From PLanc-01 sp035342095 (lineage in GTDB: Bacteria > Planctomycetota > Phycisphaerae > Sedimentisphaerales > Anaerobacaceae): a DNA stretch of 64,000 nucleotides. Under the pieces are notes generated by a model. It was not told where the DNA came from. It saw only the letters and a program-made list of their open reading frames with translations, and did not search any database. Shown piece by piece: positions 25,616 to 33,734 of this stretch; the stretch's first letter is position 1, and each line of letters opens with the position of its first letter. Made by a program: the position numbers and the translations under genes. Location of the stretch: assembly GCA_035342095.1 (NCBI GenBank), contig DAOQWL010000022.1, forward strand, positions 1 through 64,000, given 5' to 3'.

Positions 25616-25912
25616 CATCTCGTCCGCGGGTGTCCAAAAAGCGGCTCATCCCGCTTCAGCGCACTTCGCGAACTCCTGGAGACTCTGTGCCCAGATCTCC
25701 CCCGCGCGCCCGCTTGGGGCACGCCTGGATCAGCAAGTACGCCGAAACCGGATGGCGCAATTTTGAGCCACTTGGCAATTCCGTGCGTAGAATCCATTAA
25801 AAGAGCCCAGGATGGAGTCGGACGCCACCCGGTGCTCGGGCGACGCCGGCCGGGAAAACGGATGGACAGACCACTGCGGCACACAGTTTGAGCCTGTTTA
25901 AGGAGACCCGCC

Positions 25913-26365
25913 ATGGAAGTGAAGGAATTCCTCAAGAAATCCGGCGCACGGTACGAGACGCTGAAGCACACGCCGGTCTTCAGCTCGCAGAAGATGGCCC
26001 AGGTCGAGCACGAGCCCGGGCGCTTCGTGGCCAAGCCCGTCATTGTGAAGGCCGACGGCCGGTTCCTCATGTGCGTGCTGCCGGCTTCCCGCCATGTGAA
26101 TCTGGCCAAGTTGAAATCACAGTTGGCCGCTGGATATGTGGAACTGGCGCAGGAAGGCGAGATCGCTGATCTGTTCCAGGACTGCGATGTGGGAGCGGAG
26201 CCGCCCTTCGGCAACCTGTACAAGCTGCCCACTGTGATGGACAGGGTGTTGGAGAAGGACGACCATGTCGTGTTCCAGGCGGGCACGCACGAAGACGCGA
26301 TCCGAATGAGCATGGCGGACTACCAGCGACTGGCCCATCCGCGGGTCCTGGACTTCTGCGACTGA
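25913..26365 (+). CDS. YbaK/ProX-type aminoacyl-tRNA deacylase
   Basis: 150 residues, the whole length being a YbaK/INS domain. These proteins hydrolyse mischarged tRNA (for example Cys-tRNA-Pro or Ala-tRNA-Pro) in trans. The domain runs from VKEFLKKSGARYETLKHTP through GRFVAKPVIVKADGRFLM, where Lys46 fits the essential lysine, to PPFGNLYKLPTVMD, the typical G-x-P-PFG block near 97-112. AGGAGA precedes the ATG by seven bases. Which tRNA is served cannot be told. It is not near a synthetase gene. The archaeal-type editing domain at 2297 is a second, unrelated editing fold in the window. Confidence 0.9.
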   Translation: MEVKEFLKKSGARYETLKHTPVFSSQKMAQVEHEPGRFVAKPVIVKADGRFLMCVLPASRHVNLAKLKSQLAAGYVELAQEGEIADLFQDCDVGAEPPFGNLYKLPTVMDRVLEKDDHVVFQAGTHEDAIRMSMADYQRLAHPRVLDFCD

Positions 26366-26428
26366 CGGAGTGCCCTTCGCAAGGTTCGCTGGACCTTCGG
26401 CAGGATACGTTGCCGCAAGCGGGACTGC

Positions 26429-27736
26429 CTAGGTCCTTGCCTGTGCGTGGCGAGCAAACGGGAAGCTGGCCATGACCGCCCGGTCGCCCAGTCTTCGCTC
26501 GATTCGCATCAGTTCGTTGTACTCGGCGATTCGCTCGGACCGTGAGATCGAGCCGATCTTGACCTGGCCGGCGTCGGTCCCCACTGCGAAGTCCGCTTCG
26601 AAGGGCAGTTCCGTCTCGCCGGAGCGGTGCGAGATGATCGTCGTCATGCCGTGCTCGCGAGCCAGGCGGATCGTGGCGAACGTCTCCGTGATCGTCCCGA
26701 TCTGGTTGGCCTTGATCAGGACGGAATTGGCCGCGTTCCGCTCGGCGCCGAGCCGGACCCGGCTGGGGTTTGTGACGAACAGGTCGTCGCCCACGATTTG
26801 AACCTTGTTCGCGGTCTTCTTCTTCAGCAGGGCAAACCCTTCCCAGTCGTCCTGGTCGAGCCCGTCCTCGATGGAGACGATGGGGTATCGCTCGGTCCAG
26901 TCGACGAGCAGGTCCACCATCTCCCCGGAGGTCAGCTCGATGCGGTCTCTCTGCAGGAAGTACTTGCCGTCGCGGTAGAACTCGGAGGCCGCGGGGTCCA
27001 GGGCGATCATGAACTCGACGCCGGGCGTGTACCCTGCCTTGTCCAAGGCCTCCATGATGAGCTTCAAGGGCTCTTCGTTCGAGCCGACCGGCGGCGCATA
27101 ACCACCTTCGTCGCCCACGGTGGTGGGCCAGCCCCGGTCGCGGACGACCGCCTTGAGGCACTGGAACACCTCGGCCGCCCAGCGGACGGTCTCGATGAAG
27201 GTGGGCGCCGCGACGGGCACGATCATGTACTCCTGGAAGTCCGAGGAGCCGATGGCGTGCTTGCCGCCGTTGAGGACGTTGATCAGGGGGATCGGCATGA
27301 GGAACTGGGCGCCGGCGGGTTTGCCGAATGCCTCCGCGGTGTACTCGAAGAAGGGGACGTTCCGGACCAGGGCGCCCGCGCGGAGGCAGGCAATCGAGAC
27401 GGCCAGGATGGCGTTGGCGCCGAGGGCGGACTTGTTGTCCGTACCGTCGAGCTCGATCATCCGTCTGTCGATGGCCTGCTGGTCGGTGACGTCGAGCCCG
27501 ATCAGGGCCGGCGCAATCGTGTCCGTGATGTTCCGCACGGCGTTGAGCACGCCTTTGCCGTGATATCGGTCCGGGTCGCCGTCGCGCATCTCGATGGCTT
27601 CGAGCTTGCCGGTGGAGGCCCCTGAGGGGACCATGGCCGAGGCCTTCAGGTTGTTGCTGAGGTGGACCGTGGCCTCGACGGTGGGCTGGCCGCGGGAGTC
27701 GAGCAGTTCCTGAGCTGTGATCCGGGCAATCTTCAT
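26429..27736 (-). CDS. eno: enolase
   Basis: 435 residues from ATG 27736, with AGGAGG eight bases before it. Interconverts 2-phosphoglycerate and phosphoenolpyruvate in glycolysis. The N-terminus KIARITAQELLDSRGQPTVE, the SGASTGKLEA loop, the metal ligands in VGDDLFVTN and the SIEDGLDQDD block, the catalytic Lys in LIKANQIGT and the SHRSGETE signature are all present. Length and motifs are normal. A longer in-frame extension upstream to 27889 is repeat-rich and unlikely. It stands alone, tail to tail with the YbaK gene. Confidence 0.97.
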   Translation of the reverse strand: MKIARITAQELLDSRGQPTVEATVHLSNNLKASAMVPSGASTGKLEAIEMRDGDPDRYHGKGVLNAVRNITDTIAPALIGLDVTDQQAIDRRMIELDGTDNKSALGANAILAVSIACLRAGALVRNVPFFEYTAEAFGKPAGAQFLMPIPLINVLNGGKHAIGSSDFQEYMIVPVAAPTFIETVRWAAEVFQCLKAVVRDRGWPTTVGDEGGYAPPVGSNEEPLKLIMEALDKAGYTPGVEFMIALDPAASEFYRDGKYFLQRDRIELTSGEMVDLLVDWTERYPIVSIEDGLDQDDWEGFALLKKKTANKVQIVGDDLFVTNPSRVRLGAERNAANSVLIKANQIGTITETFATIRLAREHGMTTIISHRSGETELPFEADFAVGTDAGQVKIGSISRSERIAEYNELMRIERRLGDRAVMASFPFARHAQART

Positions 27737-27907
27737 GCTGGTACCTCCTGATTGTGACAGACTTCCGTATGACGGCAAACCCGATACTCCGGTCCGGGCC
27801 GGCGTGTTCGCGAGAAAGCGCAAATTCCTGCCTCCCAGGGGGGAATGTGGGTGTATGTCCGTATCTGCGCCGGTACAGCAGGGGTTCACGGAGCCCTTGG
27901 ATTGTCA

Positions 27908-28001
27908 TTCCCGCGCCAAGCGGGAATCCATTCACCAGGCCGCGTCCCGTCCCTCGGCTCCTGGATTCCTGCTTGGTTTGGAGCGGCCTTCGGCCGCAAC
28001 C
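27908..28001 (+). repeat. dispersed repeat, copy 1
   Basis: Starts with the TTCCCGC/GCGGGAA hairpin and ends with a 42-base block (27960-28001) containing the GCGGCCTTCGGCCGC palindrome. The block matches 29393-29434 in reverse orientation with two mismatches in 42. Confidence 0.8.
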
Positions 28002-28130
28002 CAAGTGCTTGCTATGGAGGAACGGATGGACCGATCTGGAATCCGCCGCGGTGCGGCGGGAGTTTGACGCTTTGGAGCCACCAGCAGTAAAGGGGACCGC
28101 AACATCCGTCGTGATGCGCCAAACCTGCAA

Positions 28131-28147
28131 GCGAGCGTCTCGCTCGC
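28131..28147. repeat. perfect hairpin GCGAGCG-TCT-CGCTCGC
   Basis: A 7-bp perfect stem with a 3-base loop, upstream of the YdjC-like gene's promoter. No T-run on either side; a repeat element fragment or insulator is as likely as a terminator. Confidence 0.4.
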
Positions 28148-28210
28148 GTCTACGCCGGAGGCTGCAACTACGTTCATGTATCCGGCGAATGTCGGGGACT
28201 CTGGAATCGC

Positions 28211-28239
28211 TTGCCCGCGGTAAGGGGAGCCCATATAAT
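28211..28239 (+). promoter_or_regulatory. sigma-70 promoter of the YdjC-like deacetylase gene
   Basis: TTGCCC at 28211-28216, a 17-base spacer and a perfect TATAAT at 28234-28239. Transcription should start near 28246, about 55 bases before the ATG at 28302. Confidence 0.6.
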
Positions 28240-28301
28240 AGCGCCTGCGTAGGCATTCGCGGTAATCCGGACTGGTCTTACTCCATTATGTGGGTGCAGG
28301 C

Positions 28302-29189
28302 ATGATGACACGACGGCAATTCGGCTGGCTTGGGGTTGTTGGGACGGTTCTGGTGTCTGTGGGGGCGAGGCCGGCTGCGCCGCAGGCGGGCGAGGCGGAC
28401 GGCGCGATCAAGCTGGTCGTGCGTGCGGACGACATCGGGTCGTGCCACGCCGCGAATCTCGCCTGTATCCAGAGCTACCGCGAAGGGATCGCACGGAGCG
28501 TGGAGGTGATGACGGTGTGCCCCTGGTTCAACGAGGCAGCCAGGATGCTCCGCGAGAATCCCGGCTTCGACGTGGGCGTGCACCTGACGCTGACCAGCGA
28601 GTGGGAGAACTACAAATGGGGTCCGCTGACGCAGTCGGCGAGCCTGGTCGATGAGCAGGGGCACTTATTCCCGACGACGAGCCAGCGCTCAGACTTCCCG
28701 CCGGGGACGGGGTTCCTCCAGTCCAAGTGGCGGATCGAGGAGGTCGAGAAGGAGTTGCGGGCCCAGATCGAGCTGGCGAAGAAGAATATCCCGCAGGTGT
28801 CGCACCTGAGCAGCCACATGGGGACGCCGACGTGTACGCCGGAGCTGCGGGCGCTGGTCGCGAAGCTGGCGGCGGAGTACAAGCTACCCATCGAGACGCC
28901 GGGCGCGAAGTACCTCCGCTGGGCCGCGGACACCAAGGCCTCCGCCGAGCAGCGGGAGGCGGCGCTGGTCAAGGCGCTGGAGGAGGTCGGGCCGGGAGTG
29001 TGGATCGTGATCGAGCACCCGGGACTCGACACGGGCGAAATGCAGGGGATGGGTCACGCAGGCTACTGGGAGGTCGCCTCGCATCGCGACGGTGTGACGA
29101 AGTCGTTCACCAGCGCCAAGGTCAAAGAGGTGATCCAGCGGCGCAGAATTCAGTTGGTCAGCTATGCCCAGATGTGGCCGGGCCGGTAG
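28302..29189 (+). CDS. YdjC/ChbG-type carbohydrate deacetylase, Tat-exported
   Basis: 295 residues from ATG 28302, a second ATG following directly. A twin-arginine type leader (MTRRQFGWLGVVGTVLV) suggests export. The body is a YdjC-family deacetylase, removing acetyl groups from N-acetylated sugars such as chito-oligosaccharides. The metal site Asp pair is RADDIGSCHAAN, with His in GVHLTLTSEW and His in SHLSSHMGTPT. Family members that occur as cytosolic ChbG lack a leader; the exported form suits degradation of external glycans. The gene is flanked at both sides by inverted copies of one dispersed repeat. Confidence 0.88.
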   Translation: MMTRRQFGWLGVVGTVLVSVGARPAAPQAGEADGAIKLVVRADDIGSCHAANLACIQSYREGIARSVEVMTVCPWFNEAARMLRENPGFDVGVHLTLTSEWENYKWGPLTQSASLVDEQGHLFPTTSQRSDFPPGTGFLQSKWRIEEVEKELRAQIELAKKNIPQVSHLSSHMGTPTCTPELRALVAKLAAEYKLPIETPGAKYLRWAADTKASAEQREAALVKALEEVGPGVWIVIEHPGLDTGEMQGMGHAGYWEVASHRDGVTKSFTSAKVKEVIQRRRIQLVSYAQMWPGR

Positions 29190-29306
29190 CCGACACGCTG
29201 TCCCGATCCTGTCATTCCTGCACTGCAAAGGTGCAAGATCTTGTTTTCTTAGCAAGCATTTTGAACGAGGATGATACAAGTGCTGGAAACGAAAGGAATT
29301 GTATTT

Positions 29307-29382
29307 CACGCAGAGACGCAGGGACGCAGAGTTCAAGATGCGTTCTTTCTTGCTCCTCTCTGCGTCTCCGCGTCTCTGCGTG
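29307..29382. repeat. CGCAGAG inverted repeat (25-base arms)
   Basis: Left arm 29307-29331 and right arm 29358-29382 pair over 25 bases with two mismatches. The arms are themselves tandem repeats of a CGCAGAGA-type word. Related to the elements at 11627-11711 and 35074-35100. Confidence 0.8.
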
Positions 29383-29392
29383 AGTCCATTTT

Positions 29393-29434
29393 GGTTGCGG
29401 CCGAAGGCCGCTCCAAGCCAAGCAAGAATCCAGG
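29393..29434 (-). repeat. dispersed repeat, copy 2 (inverted)
   Basis: Reverse complement of 27960-28001 with 40 of 42 bases matching. The two copies bracket the single gene at 28302-29189. Confidence 0.85.
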
Positions 29435-29647
29435 AACCTCGGGATTGGGCACGTCCGAGAAAAGAGTGGATTCCCGCGTTTCCCCGACCGCGTCGAAGGT
29501 GGGTCTGGCTGGTATGGCATTCACGGTTGTGCCGGACCTCCCTCGTGTGCATGCTTCATTTTCGTCTATCGTCTGCTGTTTTGTGCCGATAGGATAGGAT
29601 GTACACGTACGCAGAGATACGACGACGGACGAAGTTCGAGGGCGGCT

Positions 29648-30937
29648 ATGAACGTAGACCTTCATCACGGAACAGGCGTTGTGTCGCTGCGGGTCCCGGA
29701 TCGAAATGTTCAGGAGATCATCCGGCCTTGGCAGGGGGAGCAGACTCGGGACGCCACGGCGGGCCTGGCGGACATCGTGGAGAGCCGCGTGGGAGCGTTT
29801 CGGGACGAGGTCGTCGGCAAACGGGTGTGCGTCCTGCTCGACGACGGGACGCGGGACGAGCCGTTGGCCGACGTGCTGCCGCATCTGTGCGCTGCACTTC
29901 GCGGGACCGCGTCGGTGCAATTCCTGATCTGCACGGGGACGCATACCGCCGATACGCCGAAGAATCGCCAGATCCGCAGCAAGGTCGAGAAGGCAAGCCG
30001 GGAGGCAGGACTGGTCGTGACGCGAATCCACGCCCACGACTGCAAGGCCGACACGTTCCTCGACGTCGGCCGCACGTCACGCGGGACGCAGGTGCTGGTC
30101 AACGCGCTGGCTGAGGAGGCAGACGCCTTCCTCGTCGTCTCGGATGTGAAGGTCCACTACTTCGCGGGCTACTCGAACCCCGTGAAGAACTTCGTGCCGG
30201 GCATCAGCGCTTTCCGCACCGTCGAGCAGAATCACAGCCTGGCCCTGCTCGACGAGTCCACGCACGGGTCGCACCCATGGCACCCGGACCCCGCTCGCAG
30301 AGACAATCCGCTGGCTGCGGACCAGTTGGAGGGCATGGATTTGATCGCCAAGGGCCGGCCGATCTGGGCGATGGTCATGCTCAGCGCGGGCGAACGGCTG
30401 ATCTGGTCGCGGTTCGGGCCGGTCCAGGACGTGAGCGCCGAGTCCTTTCTCGTCACGGACGAGCGGAACATCCGTGATGTTACCCCTGCGACGCGCCTGG
30501 TCGTGTCTCCCGGCGGCCTCTCCAACGACGAGGACCTGTACATCGCCCAGCGGGCGCTCGAACTGAACCGGGCCGCGGTGTTGGATGGCGGCGAGATCCT
30601 CTTCCTGGCTGCCTGTCCCAACGGCATCGGCGAGCCGCAGACCCTGGCGAGCTTCTACAACCGCCTGACGGCGCCGCTCGACGAGGTCATTCAGTCGATC
30701 CAGCAGGACTACGTTCTCTATAGTCACAAGCCTTACAAGTTCGCGGTGCTGATCCGCCGGCTGCGGCGCATCTGGATACACACGCAGATTCCCGATAAGC
30801 TCGTCGAGGCGGCCCACATGTCTGTCGCGCACGACCCGCAGGCGGTCGTGGACGGTTGGCTCGCGGAGCAGCCCGACGCCAGGATCATCTTCATTGACGG
30901 CGCCAACAAGGTGGCTCTCAGGGCTGTTTCGGCTTGA
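29648..30937 (+). CDS. nickel-dependent lactate racemase family protein (LarA-like)
   Basis: 429 residues. LarA enzymes use a nickel-pincer cofactor bound to a lysine to racemise or epimerise 2-hydroxyacids. Key residues line up by spacing with the Lactobacillus enzyme: DDGTR motif (65-69), His99 in GTHTADT, His170 and Lys180 in HYFAGYSNPVKNFVPG (10 apart, as in His174/Lys184) and His196 in EQNHSL (16 further). The usual GGRK is NPVK here, but the pincer lysine is kept. The cofactor makers larB, larC and larE are not in the window. LarA homologues act on many hydroxyacids, so the substrate is unknown. Confidence 0.85.
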   Translation: MNVDLHHGTGVVSLRVPDRNVQEIIRPWQGEQTRDATAGLADIVESRVGAFRDEVVGKRVCVLLDDGTRDEPLADVLPHLCAALRGTASVQFLICTGTHTADTPKNRQIRSKVEKASREAGLVVTRIHAHDCKADTFLDVGRTSRGTQVLVNALAEEADAFLVVSDVKVHYFAGYSNPVKNFVPGISAFRTVEQNHSLALLDESTHGSHPWHPDPARRDNPLAADQLEGMDLIAKGRPIWAMVMLSAGERLIWSRFGPVQDVSAESFLVTDERNIRDVTPATRLVVSPGGLSNDEDLYIAQRALELNRAAVLDGGEILFLAACPNGIGEPQTLASFYNRLTAPLDEVIQSIQQDYVLYSHKPYKFAVLIRRLRRIWIHTQIPDKLVEAAHMSVAHDPQAVVDGWLAEQPDARIIFIDGANKVALRAVSA

Positions 30938-31042
30938 TCGACGACAGTCATCTGCTACCTCCAGAGCTGATGGCTGGCCTTCCCCGACGTCCCCCGGTAT
31001 CCTATGGACAGGGATATCGCCGGCACAAGATGGGGAATGACT

Positions 31043-33595
31043 ATGGACAATGTGCGATGGTTCTCTTCGACGCTGGTCACATGCCTTGTGTTCTGTGCTC
31101 ACTTTGCATCGCGGCCTGCGGTTGCCGAGGAGACGACGGCCCGCCCGGCGGCCGGGGATCTCTTCACCTACCAGGACGGCGCCGTCATACGTGGTTCGAG
31201 GGCCAGCCGGCAGTTGGCGTTGGTGTTCACCGGCCATGAGTTTGCCGAGGGAGCCCAAGCCATTCTGGATGCCTTGGCCCAGCACGGCGCCAAGGCGTCG
31301 TTCTTTTTGACCGGCGATTTTCTTCGCAACGCCGAGTTCGCTGCTCTGGTCCGGCGAATGCTGGCCGAGGGGCACTATGTGGGCCCGCATTCCGATCGTC
31401 ACCGGCTCTATTGCGAGTGGACGTCGGAACGCCGGACCTTGCTGACACGGGAGGAATTCCGAGCGGACCTCGACGGCAATCTCCGCGAGCTGGAACGCTT
31501 TGGCGTCACGCGCAGGCAGGCCCGGTTCTTCCTGCCTGCCTACGAGCACCACAACTGCGACATCAGCGACTGGACCCACGGAATGGGTTTCACGCTGGTC
31601 AATCTCTCGCCTGGCACGCGTTCGGCCGCGGACTATACTGCCGAGAAAGACCGCGGCTTCGTCTCGTCCCAGGCCATCGTGGACAGTGTCCTGCATCGCG
31701 AGTCGGAGGATCCCGCTGGGCTCAACGGTTTCTTGTTGCTCCTGCACCTGGGCAGCGGCCCGGAACGCGTGGACAAGATGCACGTCCGCCTGCCCGAGCT
31801 GCTCAGCAGGCTCCAGGAACGGGGTTACGCACTGGAACGTGTCGATCGCCTGCTGGACCGTCACCTTCGCATCAACCAAGTTGGGTATGCGGTCCAGAGT
31901 CCCAAACTCGCGGTTGTCTTGGCGTGCGAGCCGGTGGGGGAGCGTTTTGACATTATCGAGCCGGACTCGGGCCGGTCGGTCTTCCAGGGTGTCGCTCGCC
32001 CGGCGACGGGAATGAGCTGGGGCCGATTCAACCACGTGGCGGAGCTGGACTTCTCGGCGTTCCAGCGGCCTGGACGGTTTCGTCTTCGCCTGGGCGGAGC
32101 CGTCTCCGAGCCCATTGTCGTAGACGACGCGGCCTTGCGACCCTTGCCCGATGTCCTGCTGGAGTTCATGCGTCAGCAGCGTTGCGGATTCAATCCGTGG
32201 CTCGATGTGCACTGTCACCAACTGGACGGCCGAACCGCCTACGGACCCCTTCCCGCGGGCACAGACATCGATGCCCGAGGCGGCTGGCACGATGCTGCCG
32301 ATCTCTTGAAGTACCTGCTCACATCGAGCAACGCGACGGCTCAGATGCTGCTTTCGTGGGAGAAATACGATCGCACCGGAAGCCAAGCCAGGTCGCCGCT
32401 GTTTGCGGATCGATTCGATGCCGACGGTCAAGCCGGCGGCAACGGCGTGCCCGATCTTCTGGACGAGGCCCGCTGGGGTCTGGAGTGGATGCTGAAGCTG
32501 CATCCGGCGCCGGAGGCGTTGTATCACCAGGTGGCGGATGACCGCGACCATTGCGGCTGGCGATTGCCGCAGGATGAACGCGCCGACTACGGCTGGGGCA
32601 AGGGCAGCTACCGCGTCGTCTACGGCGCCGACGGCCGGCCGCAGGGACTCGGGCGCTACGCGAGCGAGTCCACGGGTCTCGCCAACCTCGCGGGCCGCTA
32701 TGCCGCTGCCATGGGCCTGGCCTTCCAGGTGTGGAGGGACGACCCGCGTCAAGCCGCGTTTGCGAGACGGTGCCTGACAGCGGGCGAGGAAGTGTACCGC
32801 CTCGGCCGGGACCGGGAGGGCGTCCAGCAGGGCAACTCCTACGGGGCGCCCTATCGGTACGCTGAGACCACCTGGGCTGATGACATGGAATGGGGCGCCG
32901 TGGAACTCTTTCTCGCCACGCAGGACCCGCGATACCTCGACGACGCCAAACGCTACGCACGCCTGGCGGCGTCGGAATCCTGGATGGGCCGTGAGCAGAC
33001 CGGCCACTACCAGTTCTACCCCTTCTTCAATGCGGGTCATTTCCGCCTCCACGGCGTCGCCGACGCGGAATTCCGGAAGTTGTTGGAAGGCTGGTATCGC
33101 GAGGGGATCGAACGCTGCCGCGCCGCCGGCGAGGAGAATCCGTTCGGCATCGGTGTCCCGTTCATCTGGTGTTCGAACAACCTGGTGGTGGCTCTGGTGA
33201 CCCAGTGCGTGCTCTATGAACGGATGACCGGTGACCGTAGTTACTCCCCATTCGCCGCCCGGCACTACGATTGGTTGCTCGGCCGGAATCCGTGGGATAC
33301 CACGCAATTCATGGGGGTGGGCAGTGTCTCGCCCCAAAACGTGCATCTGATGACGACGCGCCTGACCGGACGTGTCTTGCGAGGCGGCCTGGTGGATGGC
33401 CCGGTCTACGAGCACATTTTCAAGTCTCTCAAGGGCGTCAGTATTACTGAGCCCGACCCGCTGGCCGAGTTCCAGGACCCTCGCGCGGTCTATCACGACG
33501 ACCTTCAGGATTACGCGAGCAACGAGCCCACCATGGACGGCACCGCCTCCGCCATCCTGATGTGGACGGTGCTCCATCTGAGGACCGCCGATTGA
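31043..33595 (+). CDS. GH9 endoglucanase-type enzyme with N-terminal CE4-like domain
   Basis: 850 residues from ATG 31043, giving a signal peptide (MDNVRWFSSTLVTCLVFCAH); starts at 31037 and 31004 are also in frame. Residues about 58-265 have a polysaccharide deacetylase (NodB) fold: KASFFLTGDFLRN and the metal-binding PHSDRH, but the usual TFDDG is LVFTGHEF, so the catalytic Asp is missing. Residues about 273-360 form a CelD-type Ig domain (LRINQVGYAVQSPKLAVV). GH9 follows to the end, with the base in GGWHDAADLLKYL and the acid in DYASNEPTMDGTASAI. The GH9 part should cut beta-1,4-glucan or related glycans; the deacetylase part may only bind. Confidence 0.9.
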   Translation: MDNVRWFSSTLVTCLVFCAHFASRPAVAEETTARPAAGDLFTYQDGAVIRGSRASRQLALVFTGHEFAEGAQAILDALAQHGAKASFFLTGDFLRNAEFAALVRRMLAEGHYVGPHSDRHRLYCEWTSERRTLLTREEFRADLDGNLRELERFGVTRRQARFFLPAYEHHNCDISDWTHGMGFTLVNLSPGTRSAADYTAEKDRGFVSSQAIVDSVLHRESEDPAGLNGFLLLLHLGSGPERVDKMHVRLPELLSRLQERGYALERVDRLLDRHLRINQVGYAVQSPKLAVVLACEPVGERFDIIEPDSGRSVFQGVARPATGMSWGRFNHVAELDFSAFQRPGRFRLRLGGAVSEPIVVDDAALRPLPDVLLEFMRQQRCGFNPWLDVHCHQLDGRTAYGPLPAGTDIDARGGWHDAADLLKYLLTSSNATAQMLLSWEKYDRTGSQARSPLFADRFDADGQAGGNGVPDLLDEARWGLEWMLKLHPAPEALYHQVADDRDHCGWRLPQDERADYGWGKGSYRVVYGADGRPQGLGRYASESTGLANLAGRYAAAMGLAFQVWRDDPRQAAFARRCLTAGEEVYRLGRDREGVQQGNSYGAPYRYAETTWADDMEWGAVELFLATQDPRYLDDAKRYARLAASESWMGREQTGHYQFYPFFNAGHFRLHGVADAEFRKLLEGWYREGIERCRAAGEENPFGIGVPFIWCSNNLVVALVTQCVLYERMTGDRSYSPFAARHYDWLLGRNPWDTTQFMGVGSVSPQNVHLMTTRLTGRVLRGGLVDGPVYEHIFKSLKGVSITEPDPLAEFQDPRAVYHDDLQDYASNEPTMDGTASAILMWTVLHLRTAD

Positions 33596-33698
33596 CGAGC
33601 CACGCGGGCACAGAATACGTCGGGAAGCTGGTGACATGGGCAGGCGGGCACGGTCTTTCCACGGGTGGAAAATTCGGGGTTCCTCGCGGTTTTTCCCC

Positions 33699-33727
33699 TT
33701 GATCTGTGTCCTGCCCGGGGGTATAAG
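33699..33727 (+). promoter_or_regulatory. sigma-70 promoter abutting the Gfo/Idh/MocA start codon
   Basis: TTGATC at 33699-33704, a 17-base spacer and TATAAG at 33722-33727. Seven bases separate it from the ATG at 33735, so transcription would begin at or one base before the start codon and no ribosome site could be transcribed. Confidence 0.55.
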
Positions 33728-33734
33728 CGTCCCT

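Larger units (their letters stand above)
27737..28301. other. 565-base repeat-bearing gap between eno and the YdjC-like gene
   Basis: No gene is supported. It holds the enolase 5' region, a hairpin TTCCCGC...GCGGGAA at 27908-27926, a dispersed repeat (27960-28001) whose inverted copy lies at 29393, a perfect stem GCGAGCG-TCT-CGCTCGC at 28131-28147, and the promoter at 28211-28239. Confidence 0.6.
29190..29647. other. 458-base repeat-rich gap
   Basis: Contains the CGCAGAG inverted repeat (29307-29382) and the inverted copy of the dispersed repeat (29393-29434), then about 200 bases before the LarA-type gene in which I see no clear promoter. No gene is supported. Confidence 0.6.

Noticed and set aside
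26067..28256. A 729-codon minus-strand frame over enolase
   Set aside because: Same strand as enolase but another frame; the translation is Arg/Pro-rich frame-shift product, while enolase is complete.
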